DNA of 64,000 nt from Rhizobium oryzicola (GTDB taxonomy: Bacteria > Pseudomonadota > Alphaproteobacteria > Rhizobiales > Rhizobiaceae): contig NZ_JAUKWQ010000015.1 in the NCBI RefSeq assembly GCF_030504645.1, positions 1 through 64,000 on the forward strand, read 5' to 3'. A program made the translations under genes and the position numbers. The notes under the pieces are model-generated. The model ran no database searches. It was not told where the DNA came from and worked only from the letters and a program-made list of their open reading frames with translations. This document shows, piece by piece, positions 41,933 to 50,606 of this stretch; the first letter of the stretch is position 1; each line of letters begins with the position of its first letter.

Positions 41933-42149
41933 GCCACCACCTGCTTTATGTAAAACATCTCTCTACATGATCGAACTCAATCTACCGCTCATGACAGTCG
42001 CAGCCGAGCCATTAATTAACAACGAGCATGTCGAGATGAAATATATTTCCGTAAGCCAAACAAGCTCTGTCCGTTCCTACTCCATTAAAGCCTGCCATAA
42101 AACATGTAGTCAGCATAAGAGAACCTATTTTGGGTTGTACAGCGACTCT

Positions 42150-42551
42150 TCAAGCGATCGCTTTCATGTCGGAGCAGAGTTCGACCAGACCGCCATTCAG
42201 GTCACGGACATGACCGACAACCTGGCCCCACGGCCTGGTCGTTGGCGGCGTCAACGGGCTTGCCCCTGCTGCGACAGCTCTGTCCCATAAAGTGTGCGGA
42301 TCGTCGCAGATTAACGCTACCTCCACCGCTTGGGCCAGATCAACGGCACGCAGGGGCCGAATAGCCACCCCGTTCATCTCAGCCATCTCTTCGCTTGCGA
42401 AGGCCAAGGCGGTGGCGCCGGTTTCCATCTCAGCATAAAGACGACTTTCGTGCAGAAATCGAAGCGTCATGCCGAAGGCCGCCTCATAAAAGGCGACCGT
42501 TGCCGGAACATCTGGGACATAGAGAATGGTATAGCCGAATCTGACGGTCAT
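42150..42551 (-). CDS. VOC-family (glyoxalase/bleomycin-resistance fold) protein
   Basis: 133 residues of paired beta-alpha-beta-beta-beta units: FGYTILYVPDVPATVAFYEAAFGM at the start (read in two parts) and PWGQVVGHVRDLNGGLVELCS at the end. Such small proteins are metal-dependent isomerases or drug-binding proteins. It is 69 bp downstream of an AraC regulator on the same strand, likely one operon. Confidence 0.85.
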   Translation of the reverse strand: MTVRFGYTILYVPDVPATVAFYEAAFGMTLRFLHESRLYAEMETGATALAFASEEMAEMNGVAIRPLRAVDLAQAVEVALICDDPHTLWDRAVAAGASPLTPPTTRPWGQVVGHVRDLNGGLVELCSDMKAIA

Positions 42552-42620
42552 GGGGATTTCCTTGTTAATTCGGCCGGACCATGCACGCGGCGGCGATCCC
42601 GGTCTTGTAAAAATCGGACA

Positions 42621-43436
42621 TCAATCTCCGAGTGTGACCAGTGTCACATCCCCCAGCTCAGTAGATGTTAGCCCGCCGAAGTCGCGCAACGCATTTGTCA
42701 TATGGGCCTGATCAGCATATCCTGCTTCAAACGCAGCTTCAGATGGGCGCATGCGATGGTCGCGAAGCAGGCGCAGCGCGCGATGAAACTGCAATATCCG
42801 GGCGTAGGATTTGGGCGACAGGCCCGTCGCGCTTTGGACGATCCGCTGAACCGTGCGGGTGCTGATGCCCTGCATGCGCGCAACATCCTTGACCCGAAGT
42901 CGGCCGCCCGAAGCATGGAACGCGCTTAGAATGCGTAGGGCCTGCATTGGCGGAAGGAAGTGCCCAAGCGCTATGCGGTGCCGCACAAACGCAACCAACC
43001 GACCTGGTAGATCGTCTGGCGAATTTGCTTTCGCACCTAGTTCGGAAAGGGGGGCGCAGGCCTCAATCGCCGCTTCACCCACAAGGTTGCCGTCCCGTAA
43101 AACCATGGGCCTCAGTCCCAGAATAGCATGAAGGAAACCCGGGCGCAGGCGGATACCAGCAAAGCCCATGCCCGGTTCCAACAAAACATCATAATGCCGG
43201 GTCGTCGGGCCCGTCACAACAATCGTGATGCTGTTGATCGGACGTGCTGTGGCGCAGAAACGTAGAATGATATCACAACGCCCATCCGGAAGCACTCGAT
43301 GGACGCCAGCCTTGTCAGCGATGGACATCCAAACGGCCTCTATCCCACCACCAGTATCGCCTCCACCCGAAAGTTCTGTGTAGCGGGAGGGCTGCGGGCT
43401 GAACGTTAGATGGGGTTGTGTCAAGGCCCGATTCAA
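42621..43436 (-). CDS. AraC-family transcriptional regulator
   Basis: About 271 residues if TTG 43436 is used; ATG 43328 would give 235. The C-terminal double HTH is clear (VKDVARMQGISTRTVQRIVQSATGLSPKSYARI and AAFEAGYADQAHMTNALRDFGGL, each read in parts). The N-terminal domain with YTELSGGGDTGGGIEAVW and VLPDGRCDIILRF is the effector domain of a common AraC subgroup. The open frame continues to 43799, but that part lies antisense to a LysR gene fragment and is not protein-like, so the original 5' end may have been lost at the junction near 43445. Confidence 0.75.
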   Translation of the reverse strand: MNRALTQPHLTFSPQPSRYTELSGGGDTGGGIEAVWMSIADKAGVHRVLPDGRCDIILRFCATARPINSITIVVTGPTTRHYDVLLEPGMGFAGIRLRPGFLHAILGLRPMVLRDGNLVGEAAIEACAPLSELGAKANSPDDLPGRLVAFVRHRIALGHFLPPMQALRILSAFHASGGRLRVKDVARMQGISTRTVQRIVQSATGLSPKSYARILQFHRALRLLRDHRMRPSEAAFEAGYADQAHMTNALRDFGGLTSTELGDVTLVTLGD

Positions 43437-43456
43437 GATGGTATCCAAATTGGGAT

Positions 43457-43673
43457 CCTTTTGCCAAGGTCTGGCGTGCTTTGAGATTTGGCTTGGGCAT
43501 GCGGCTCGTACTGCGCACCAAATACCTTCTGCCATCCGCAAGATTGATGGAGGCTGCCGAGCCTGCCAGCTTCCGAATTGAGATTGTAAAACAAAATAAT
43601 ACAAGTGAACTGGCTCAGGAACTAGTCGAAGTCCTGAAAAGCATCTTCCGAAATCCGGTTTTCGATTCCGGTC
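43457..43673 (+). pseudogene. 3' fragment of a LysR-family gene
   Basis: Reads AKVWRALRFGLGMRLVLRTK, then EAAEPASFRIEIVKQNNTSE and LAQELVEVLKSIFRNPVF, which aligns with the last ~70 residues of the LysR protein at 40286-41158 (GVWGALRFGLGITVRTTYRV, HELADILKTAVRNLVI). No HTH part is present. It is a relic of a second, related regulator gene, cut at the 5' side by the AraC gene. Confidence 0.8.
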
Positions 43674-43795
43674 GACGTCAACAAGTTTTTGGCCGCAGGT
43701 CGATAGAATCCGAAAACTGCGGGCTGGAAAGGCTCGTAAGTTACTCCTGGAAGTTAAGAGGTGCCTATGGGTAGTCTTTTCCCAATCGGAATGGG

Positions 43796-44284
43796 TCAAT
43801 TCTGAACATGGTCAAGGAGCTTTTCCAACAAAGCTGAAAGCGCTGCACGTTCACTCTCGGTAAGTCCTGCCAGGACCGCCTTCTGATTGACAACGTGGAC
43901 TTCCACTGCGCGATCAATCAAAGCCAAGCCCTGAGGGGTAAGTGCAACCAAGGTGCCACGCTTGTCGCTTGGGTTGGGCTGACGCAGCACCAACTGAGCC
44001 TTTTCCAGTCGATCTATTCTGTTTGTCATGCTACCTGATGAAATCATCGCGGCTTCATAAAGATCAGTTGGCGTTAGCGCATAAGGTGCTCCACTTCGAC
44101 GCAGAGTTGCCAATACGTCGAATTCACCGGGTTGAAGGCCGAACGCAGCAAATACAGGATTTAGGTGTTCTCGCATAATGACGAGTGCCGCCTCGCCCAA
44201 ACGCCCGAGAAGTAGCATTGCGCTGGTATCCAAGTCTGGCCGCTCACGGGCCCATTGATCAGCAGCTTTTGAAGCGCGGTCCAT
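43796..44284 (-). CDS. MarR-family transcriptional regulator
   Basis: 162 residues. Winged HTH with FGLQPGEFDVLATLRRSG, LTPTDLYEAAMISSGSMTNR and IDRLEKAQLVLRQPNPSDKR. Typical of MarR repressors that release DNA on binding a phenolic or oxidant ligand. It is divergent from an MFS transporter gene; two imperfect palindromes in the 98-bp gap are likely its operators, and sites very similar to them occur at 55.2 kb. Confidence 0.92.
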   Translation of the reverse strand: MDRASKAADQWARERPDLDTSAMLLLGRLGEAALVIMREHLNPVFAAFGLQPGEFDVLATLRRSGAPYALTPTDLYEAAMISSGSMTNRIDRLEKAQLVLRQPNPSDKRGTLVALTPQGLALIDRAVEVHVVNQKAVLAGLTESERAALSALLEKLLDHVQN

Positions 44285-44294
44285 ACAAATCCTA

Positions 44295-44329
44295 TCTTGA
44301 CATCAAGACATCTGTCTTTATGTAGAGAT
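44295..44329. promoter_or_regulatory. Double palindromic operator of the MarR/MFS pair
   Basis: TCTTGACATCAAGA (44295-44308) and TCTTTATGTAGAGA (44315-44328) lie between the marR-type gene and the transporter. Each is an imperfect inverted repeat, with centres 20 bp apart. Near-identical but perfect versions occur at 55194-55237. Confidence 0.7.
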
Positions 44330-44382
44330 TTATATCGGTGGTAACTTGCGACCGCAAGCAGAGATTTTTTCAGGAGTCATTT

Positions 44383-45552
44383 ATGATCGGCCCTAGCCAT
44401 CGCTGGATGCTTCCGGCTGCGATTTTGTTCGTCGGTATCAATTTGAGGCCGTCTATTGCGGTCATCGGACCTTTGCTTGATACGATACAGCATTCGACCG
44501 GTCTCTCGGATTCGGGCAGTAGTTTACTCACGACGCTTCCTGTAGGTTTGATGGGCGCGGTTCTTTTTGCGATCCGCCCGCTCCGGGCTGCTGTCCGCGA
44601 TAAGACCGCGATTGCGACGGGACTCATCCTTCTTCTCTTTAGTCACGTAGTCCGTTTCGTCCTACCGAGTGCTTCAATCTTGCTGATGACGGCGGTTTGC
44701 GGGGGGATAGGCATAGCGTTGGTGCAGGCGGTCATGCCTGCGGTCATCCGTCGTCACGCAAAGAGTGATGCGGCGGGAATGATGGGACTTTATTCAACAG
44801 CGATAATGGCGGGCGCTCTTATATCAGCCATGGCCGGGCCATGGCTCGCCGTGACGCTGAACTGGAGGGCAGCTTTGGGAATATGGGTCGTACCCGCTGC
44901 GATAGCACTGCTGATTTGGCGACATGCGCTTGGTCCTGAAACAGTCGTGCATCGGGTCTGCGACAAACCGTTACATCTCTATAGAGAGCCACGCGCCTGG
45001 CTCCTGTTGGCATTTTTTGGCTTAAGTACGGGGGCGTACACTTTGGTGCTCGCCTGGCTGCCACCTTTTTACACCCAGATGGGCTGGTCGGCGCAAAGGG
45101 CAGGTGGACTTTTGGCAGCAGTGACGGTTGCGGAGGTGATCGCGGGGCTCGCCGTGTCGTCGGCAATTAATCGCCTGCCAGATAGACGTCCCGCCTTGTT
45201 GATGGCGATCGGGGCTCTTTTTTTGGGAATGCTGGGGCTTGCAATTTCACCGCAAACATTCGCATGGCAGGCGGCAGTTTCGGGCGGTTTAGGGATTGGA
45301 GCCTTGTTTCCCCTCTCTATTATCGTGGCGATGGATCATGGCGATGAGCCTGACGAAGCCGCTGCCATCGCGGCATTTGTACAAGGAGGGGGCTATGTTT
45401 TGGCGGCGGTGATGCCGTTGGTGGCTGGCTTGTTGCGACAGATACTCGCTGACCTGTCCCTTGCCTGGTGGCTGATGATGCTCCTTTGTGCAGTGCTCGG
45501 CCTTATCGCGATCAGGCTTGACCCGCGCCGGCGGATCCCCAATTTAACCTGA
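44383..45552 (+). CDS. MFS transporter, CynX/NimT-like
   Basis: 389 residues from ATG 44383 after CAGGAG. Twelve hydrophobic segments; GINLRPSIAVIGPLLDTIQ in the first and second segments is typical of the CynX/NimT group (cyanate, nitroimidazole and related transport). Divergent from the MarR regulator with shared palindromic operators, so expression should respond to the MarR ligand. Substrate not predictable. Confidence 0.88.
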   Translation: MIGPSHRWMLPAAILFVGINLRPSIAVIGPLLDTIQHSTGLSDSGSSLLTTLPVGLMGAVLFAIRPLRAAVRDKTAIATGLILLLFSHVVRFVLPSASILLMTAVCGGIGIALVQAVMPAVIRRHAKSDAAGMMGLYSTAIMAGALISAMAGPWLAVTLNWRAALGIWVVPAAIALLIWRHALGPETVVHRVCDKPLHLYREPRAWLLLAFFGLSTGAYTLVLAWLPPFYTQMGWSAQRAGGLLAAVTVAEVIAGLAVSSAINRLPDRRPALLMAIGALFLGMLGLAISPQTFAWQAAVSGGLGIGALFPLSIIVAMDHGDEPDEAAAIAAFVQGGGYVLAAVMPLVAGLLRQILADLSLAWWLMMLLCAVLGLIAIRLDPRRRIPNLT

Positions 45553-45631
45553 CATGGGGCAGTGATACTGAGCAGCAAAAACCCGCTTTGCAAACAGCAT
45601 TGTCAGAAAATGAGGACAGGAGCCGCGAGCA

Positions 45632-46087
45632 ATGATTATAAGACCCGCAGAATTGCGCGATTTGCCTGACCTACGAGATCTGTTTTTGAGATCTCGACGA
45701 GCGGCTTTTGTTTGGGAGATGCCTTCCACTTTTGCTCTCGAAGATTTCGATAAGGAAACTGACGGCGAGACAATAACGATCTCCGCAGATGGTGATCGTG
45801 TTACCGGGTTCAGTTCAGTATGGGAGCCAAGCAATTTTATCCACCATCTGCATGTCGATCCACTCTATGTAGGGCGCGGGATCGGGCGCTCGCTCCTCTC
45901 GGCTCTGCCTGGATGGAAGTCGGTTCGATACCAACTTAAATGTGTCTCCGCAAACAGAGCGGCATTAGCATTCTACTTAGCAAACGGCTTCGTCGAGATC
46001 GGACAAGGTGAAGCTAACAATCATGAATATCGACTACTCGAAACTGCTATCGCCGCGGGATCGACGGGGACGTCTAATGCTGGATGA
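45632..46087 (+). CDS. GNAT-family N-acetyltransferase
   Basis: 151 residues. Start MIIRPAELRDLPDLRDLF; acetyl-CoA loop in LHVDPLYVGRGIGRSLLSAL; ANRAALAFYLANGFVEIG at the end. Acetylates an unknown small molecule or protein. 80 bp after the MFS gene on the same strand; possibly the same transcript. Confidence 0.88.
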   Translation: MIIRPAELRDLPDLRDLFLRSRRAAFVWEMPSTFALEDFDKETDGETITISADGDRVTGFSSVWEPSNFIHHLHVDPLYVGRGIGRSLLSALPGWKSVRYQLKCVSANRAALAFYLANGFVEIGQGEANNHEYRLLETAIAAGSTGTSNAG

Positions 46088-46399
46088 TCGATCGGAAGTC
46101 CGAAGGTGCCCTAAAAGGTCTCCGAGAGCATTGTAGCGCTAAAGCGGCGCTGGGTCTTAGAACGCACATTTGATTTCCCAACTCCGTCCATATCGGCCAT
46201 TTCCTTAAAGGTGTGGCGCGACTACCTGCGGCGGTCTCAAGAATCGCGACAGTTCACCCGTAGAGCTTTCGGCGTATTCCGGTCGTCCGTGCTGGTTTCC
46301 GCGCGGAAATCAACACACCGGTTACAGTGACATTTTCGCAAGAGCCAATCAAGGTTGGTCAGTGCGATGAGACAAGCGGTAATGGTTGAAGGCCTTTTG
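46088..46399. other. Non-coding stretch
   Basis: About 310 bp between convergent genes (GNAT and TetR-type). Small open frames exist on both strands but none looks like protein. Nothing recognised. Confidence 0.4.
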
Positions 46400-47005
46400 C
46401 TACAACTGACTTGAGGCACTTGGAAGTCCCGTTCCAGCCAGTCGAAGCACTGACATAATGACGGCATCGTGATTGGCAGGCTTGCCAATCCGTCCGTCAA
46501 TCATCAGCAAAGCCAACCCATGCACCAGTGACCAAAGGAACAGGGCTGCTGTCTCAACCTGTTCTTCACGCAACCTCGCTCTCAAACCGGTCTTGACCCT
46601 CTCATAGGTCCGCTCGCGCAGTATTCGAAGGGCGTGGTGTTCGGTTGACGATGTTTTTAGGCCATCACCGAACATCAGCCGATAGAGCCCTGGATTATCT
46701 AGGGCGAACCGAACATAGGCCAAGCCCACCCCGGACAACTGGCCCTTCGCATTGGTGGGCGCGGTTTCCAGTCGGGCAGCCAATTCTGCGAAACCCTCCT
46801 CCGCCAAGGCGAGGGCGATGGCGTCCAGCTTTGGAAAATGATGGTACGCGGACGGGGCCGCCACCCCGACTCGCCGGGCGATCTCGCGCATCGACAATGC
46901 CGCCGGACCTTCCTTTTCAAGCTGAGCGCGGGCTTCCACCAACAGAGCTGCGCGAAGAGCGCCATGGTGATAGCGACCATGACTTCCCGACGATCGACTT
47001 GACAT
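46400..47005 (-). CDS. TetR-family transcriptional regulator
   Basis: About 201 residues from ATG 47005 (AGGATGG at 8-bp spacing; an ATG at 47017 is in frame). N-terminal HTH: YHHGALRAALLVEARAQL, MREIARRVGVAAPSAYHHF. The C-terminal domain has the WHG-type layout (FLWSLVHGLALLMIDGRIG). Divergent from a membrane protein pair at 47.1-48.3 kb with a palindrome between, so probably their repressor. Confidence 0.92.
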   Translation of the reverse strand: MSSRSSGSHGRYHHGALRAALLVEARAQLEKEGPAALSMREIARRVGVAAPSAYHHFPKLDAIALALAEEGFAELAARLETAPTNAKGQLSGVGLAYVRFALDNPGLYRLMFGDGLKTSSTEHHALRILRERTYERVKTGLRARLREEQVETAALFLWSLVHGLALLMIDGRIGKPANHDAVIMSVLRLAGTGLPSASSQL

Positions 47006-47026
47006 TGTACGAACCATCCTGCAAAA

Positions 47027-47039
47027 CTAACAACGTTAG
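47027..47039. promoter_or_regulatory. Candidate TetR operator
   Basis: CTAACAACGTTAG: arms CTAAC and GTTAG around three bases, between the tetR-type start and the membrane-protein start. A short palindrome in this place is typical of a TetR self-operator. Confidence 0.6.
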
Positions 47040-47067
47040 GATTCTACAACATTTCAAGGAATTGGCA

Positions 47068-47562
47068 ATGTCTCACGTGCCGCCTTACGTCTACATTCTG
47101 TTTCTCACACTTCTTTGGATGGGAATTTCACGTTGTCAGCCTCGAACATTCCGGATCGAGCGCCTGCTGATCATGCCGATTTTGATGGCCGCGCTGGGCT
47201 TCCACGGATTTTATGGGTTATTCCACTCGGCGAGTCTTCTCGATCTTCTGGCTGGCCTCTGCGGAGGAGCCATAGGAGTAGCGCTCGGTTACAGTCATGT
47301 CCAAGCATGGGCCGTCACCGTTAACAGGGCAGAGCATACCGTTTCTGTTCCTGGCGACGTGATGATGCTTGTTGTGATCCTTGCGACATTCTGTTTCGAA
47401 TTCGCTCTGCACTACCTGGTTGAATCAGGCGCAGTCCGGATGAGCAACCTCGACCTGTCGTCGATCGCTGCTGCCCTTTGGATGCTATTCATCGGCATGT
47501 CGGTCGGCCGGAACGCTAATCTTGCTTGCCGCTTTTGGCGCAGCGGGGAGGGCAGGCTCTGA
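47068..47562 (+). CDS. DUF6622-like integral membrane protein
   Basis: 164 residues from ATG 47068 (AAGGA 8 bp upstream; the frame is open from 46645 antisense to tetR, which is rejected). Four or five membrane helices: YVYILFLTLLWMGISR, ILMAALGFHGFYGLF, LLAGLCGGAIGVALG, MLVVILATFCFEFAL and AALWMLFIGMSVGRN. The pattern resembles the DUF6622 family, function unknown. Its stop overlaps the start of the next membrane protein by 1 bp. Confidence 0.72.
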   Translation: MSHVPPYVYILFLTLLWMGISRCQPRTFRIERLLIMPILMAALGFHGFYGLFHSASLLDLLAGLCGGAIGVALGYSHVQAWAVTVNRAEHTVSVPGDVMMLVVILATFCFEFALHYLVESGAVRMSNLDLSSIAAALWMLFIGMSVGRNANLACRFWRSGEGRL

Positions 47563-48332
47563 TGAGGAGATCGATCCTTTTCTTGCTAACAACTCCTCTG
47601 CTGTTCATTTCGCATAGCATGGCAGTGGTGACACATGAGTTCGGGCATTCATTCATGGCATGGATGCTTGGGATCAAGTCCAATCCACTTATCATCACGT
47701 GGGGAGACACCAGCGCCTTGAACATCCTGACCCTTTTTCAGATTGGAGAGCGTGTGGATTACGCCCGGGCCATTGGTGGAGGGCACAATTTAGCTGCTGC
47801 ACTGACCGCTGCAACAGGGCCATTCTTTGTCAATGGTGGTCTCTATGCTTACTTTCGGATCAACGCTCGCCTTAGATCGAAGTCGCAACATCCAGGATTG
47901 AGGCTTATGTATTTTTGGCTTCTCTTCATGAACCTCGCCAACCTTTACGACTATGTGCCGATCAGGACATTCTCCCCGACTGGAGACATTGCGAATATTT
48001 GCGCCGCCCTACACATTTCGCCTTGGCGCATATATATATTCATATTTCCCATTGTCATCGAAGGCATAATGAATTTTTACAAGTATCAGATTCCTGGTCT
48101 CTGTGCCGACCTTGGCCTCGACCCCTTTGATAGAAAATTCCTACTTCTGGTAAGTTCCTTCCTAATGTTTGGTTATTACGGCTCTGTCGGGTTTCGCGCC
48201 ATTGATCCTGTTTCAAATTTCTTGGCTGGATCATCAATACTCAGTCTACCTTTCGTCATCATCCTGTACTGGTCCCGCTCAATGACGTCACGCGATCATC
48301 CCCACCAAATCCTAGGAAGCGCCAACGGCTGA
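47562..48332 (+). CDS. Membrane protein with HExxH metalloprotease-like motif
   Basis: 256 residues with about six hydrophobic segments. Near the N-terminus AVVTHEFGHSFMAWMLG gives an HEFGH motif in a membrane segment, as in M50 site-2-protease-like zinc metallopeptidases; a later DPVSNFLAG could supply a third ligand but the usual LDG is not evident. Translationally coupled to the DUF6622-like gene and presumably under the divergent TetR regulator. Could be an intramembrane protease or only a relative of one. A hydrolase relic overlaps its 3' end on the other strand. Confidence 0.65.
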   Translation: MRRSILFLLTTPLLFISHSMAVVTHEFGHSFMAWMLGIKSNPLIITWGDTSALNILTLFQIGERVDYARAIGGGHNLAAALTAATGPFFVNGGLYAYFRINARLRSKSQHPGLRLMYFWLLFMNLANLYDYVPIRTFSPTGDIANICAALHISPWRIYIFIFPIVIEGIMNFYKYQIPGLCADLGLDPFDRKFLLLVSSFLMFGYYGSVGFRAIDPVSNFLAGSSILSLPFVIILYWSRSMTSRDHPHQILGSANG

Positions 48333-48510
48333 CTCTCGCAATTCTTTCTCCGGCGGTGGTTGAGACGGTAGATTGGCAACCCAGTCCAGGATAGTCTGCG
48401 CCAACAGCTTTGGAGCTTCCAATGGCCGTGCCCAGATCGACTCCAACATGGCCGAACGAGTCATCAGACCATAGCCGATCCTCGTTTCGCTCCGGTCGGA
48501 TTATGCTCTA
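48312..48510 (-). pseudogene. 3' remnant of an alpha/beta-hydrolase gene
   Basis: One minus-strand frame reads RIGYGLMTRSAMLES and then ARPLEAPKLLAQTILDWVAN, matching two separated parts of the hydrolase at 39396-40088 (LRIGYAAFERQ and VPLEAPRLLTKTILDWLS). The part between, with the acid and histidine region, is deleted and no 5' part is present. Confidence 0.75.
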
Positions 48511-48640
48511 AACGAGACGTTGGTGCTGGCCAGGGTGATAGAGCTCTTTTGGACCGTCCGCGCCGCTTGAACGTAATCTGCTCAGCGTTTGGCGCGGGTA
48601 GCCTTCTTGTATTAAGTCGATTTCCAAACTTGGCAGTATG

Positions 48641-49543
48641 TTAATCGAAGCTTGGACTATGACGGCGCGTTTCCTCCATCAGCCAGTTCGCGAACATCTG
48701 GATAGGCCCTTCACTCAATCGGATCGGCTCCGGAAGCACCAGGCAGAAGGTCTTGGAGATCGACTTGCCGTCTGGCCAAGGCGCAACAAGGCGACCTTCA
48801 GCCAATTCGGTTTCGACATAGAGGCGCGGTACGAGTGCAACGCCGAGGCCGGCTAAAGCGGCTTCGATTTGCATGGAGTGAAGATCATAACGGGCGCCAA
48901 TCGCAGGATTGGTCAGCGCGATCCCGGTTTCTTGCGCATATCGTTGCCAGGCGTCCGGGTTCTGGCGTCGATGAAGGCGAGGCAGTTCATCCAGGGATAC
49001 CGCCCCTTCACCCCCATCGAGAAGCCCTGGATGGCAAACAGGTACCAACGTCTCATGCAGCAGGCGGTGCGTTCTCATTCCCGTCCAGGCAGGATGCTCG
49101 AAATGGATCGCAGCATCGAAACCGCTTTCGGCAAGCACAAAGGGCTCCATCCGCTCAGTGAGATGGACGGTGATGTTTGGCTGCATCTTTCGAAACCGCG
49201 CTAACCGGGGAATAAGCCAGCGCACGGCAAATGTCGGGATGGTCGCGATGTCGAGGCTCGCGCAATCGCTGGGCTGCCCCATCAGATATTGACTGTCACG
49301 CTCAAGCCGATCGAGCGTCTCGCGAACCTGAGCCGCATACCGCTCTCCGCTCGGCAAAAGCCGCACACGATTGCCGACCCTCTCGAACAGCATGACGCCA
49401 AGGAAAGCTTCCAGTCGACCGATCTGGCGGCTGATCGCTCCTTCGGTGAGAGCCAGTTCGTCGGCTGCGCGAGCGAAGCTACCATGACGCGCCGCAGCCT
49501 CGAACGCCATGAGTGCGGAATTGCTGGGAATCTTGCGGCGCAT
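48641..49543 (-). CDS. LysR-family regulator, GcvA-like
   Basis: 300 residues from ATG 49543. HTH: SNSALMAFEAAARHGSFARA, ADELALTEGAISRQIGRLEA; ligand domain begins LDIATIPTFAVRWLIPRLARF, a GcvA/AmpR-group phrase. Divergent from the small gene cluster at 49.7-51.4 kb and presumably its regulator. Confidence 0.92.
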   Translation of the reverse strand: MRRKIPSNSALMAFEAAARHGSFARAADELALTEGAISRQIGRLEAFLGVMLFERVGNRVRLLPSGERYAAQVRETLDRLERDSQYLMGQPSDCASLDIATIPTFAVRWLIPRLARFRKMQPNITVHLTERMEPFVLAESGFDAAIHFEHPAWTGMRTHRLLHETLVPVCHPGLLDGGEGAVSLDELPRLHRRQNPDAWQRYAQETGIALTNPAIGARYDLHSMQIEAALAGLGVALVPRLYVETELAEGRLVAPWPDGKSISKTFCLVLPEPIRLSEGPIQMFANWLMEETRRHSPSFD

Positions 49544-49711
49544 GGCGGTTCCTGAGAAGGTGGGCGGCATTGGATTCGCCGCCACATTGATGTTATGTCA
49601 CTGAAGCATGATCAGTATTCGATATATGAACCGAGATCACCGGTCTAACATGAGGAAATATCAATAATAAACAAGGCCGGACACTCCAAACTTCCGGTGG
49701 AAGGTGGTGTG

Positions 49712-50254
49712 ATGATCTATACGGTAGAATGCAGCTTTGCCGATCCGGCCAGCGAAGTGGAATGGAACGACTTTTACAGCCTGGACAAGCTGTCAGCCCT
49801 TATTTCCGTAACCGGTTTTCATACGTCGCAGCGTTTCAGGTCTTTGAGCCGCGGTTGCCCTGTTTATCTTGCCCTTCATTCCATTGATGGCTTCGATATT
49901 CTCACGGGTGAGGAATACCGCCAGAAGGGCGGCGGCAATTTCGCACGCTGGCAACAGCACATCACCGACTGGCACCGGAACCTCTACGGTGGTATCGACC
50001 GTGCGCCGGCCATTGGTGAAGGCGAATATCTGGCGTTAAGCGCAACAGGGCCTGAACTGCTGATCGGGCTTGGTCTTATTTCACATGCGATGCACGCGGT
50101 CGCTATGGAGAAGGTTCCGGAACACCGCTGGCTCGCCAAAGTGGAGCGCGACAATGTGCTTGATATCGGGCATTTGCCGGAAGGCGTCCAAGTCTATGCG
50201 CCGATGACGCCGCAGTTGACAAAGGACGATGCGACGTCTGCGAAAGCCCGGTAG
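49712..50254 (+). CDS. Hypothetical protein, DUF4286-like fold possible
   Basis: 180 residues from ATG 49712 with GGAAGG upstream. Begins MIYTVECSFADPASEVEWND and contains LSALISVTGFHTSQRFRSL, reminiscent of ferredoxin-like small-molecule enzymes (two alpha-beta repeats: 'W-N-D-F-Y' and 'Y-L-A-L-H'). No assigned function. It heads a cluster with a tautomerase-like relic and an MBL-fold hydrolase. Confidence 0.65.
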   Translation: MIYTVECSFADPASEVEWNDFYSLDKLSALISVTGFHTSQRFRSLSRGCPVYLALHSIDGFDILTGEEYRQKGGGNFARWQQHITDWHRNLYGGIDRAPAIGEGEYLALSATGPELLIGLGLISHAMHAVAMEKVPEHRWLAKVERDNVLDIGHLPEGVQVYAPMTPQLTKDDATSAKAR

Positions 50255-50260
50255 GCCCCA

Positions 50261-50586
50261 ATGCCGAATGTCACGATCTATATTCCGGCAGACAAGATGC
50301 CGCCGGACGAGGCGCTCGCAGACCTTACGGAGCAATGCACTGAACTCTGCACCGGCATTCTCCACGCAGCATTGGCGAACGTACATATTATCTATGTCGC
50401 TGTCGGTCATGGCCGGGGCACCCCGCCTTCGTAGAAATCCAATATCGGCTTGAGGCATTTCGGACGCCGCCAGTCATGGCGGAGTTTATGGGTGGACTGG
50501 ACGACGCCATAAGGCGCAACACTGGCCTCATCGCGCGCATTCGCTGCTTTGGCTATGAAGCATTGAGCATTCACGCACGAAATTGA
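50261..50586 (+). pseudogene. Frameshifted tautomerase-like gene
   Basis: ATG 50261 opens MPNVTIYIPADKMPPDEALA and continues to a TAG at 50432; from about 50425 the next frame (+2) continues with VEIQYRLEAFRTPPVMAEFM and IRCFGYEALSIHARN to TGA 50584. Joined, the product is about 108 residues and resembles 4-oxalocrotonate-tautomerase-fold proteins, though Pro1 is followed by Asn. The junction lies in a C-rich run (GGGGCACCCCGCC). Either a decay mutation or a sequencing error. Confidence 0.65.
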
Positions 50587-50606
50587 GCGGATGCAGGAGA
50601 AAACCA

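Noticed and set aside
43437..43799. N-terminal extension of the AraC gene to 43799
   Set aside because: This part lies antisense to a recognisable LysR 3' fragment and the translated text is not domain-like.
46645..47067. 5' extension of the DUF6622-like gene
   Set aside because: Antisense to most of the TetR gene; proper start with AAGGA is at 47068.
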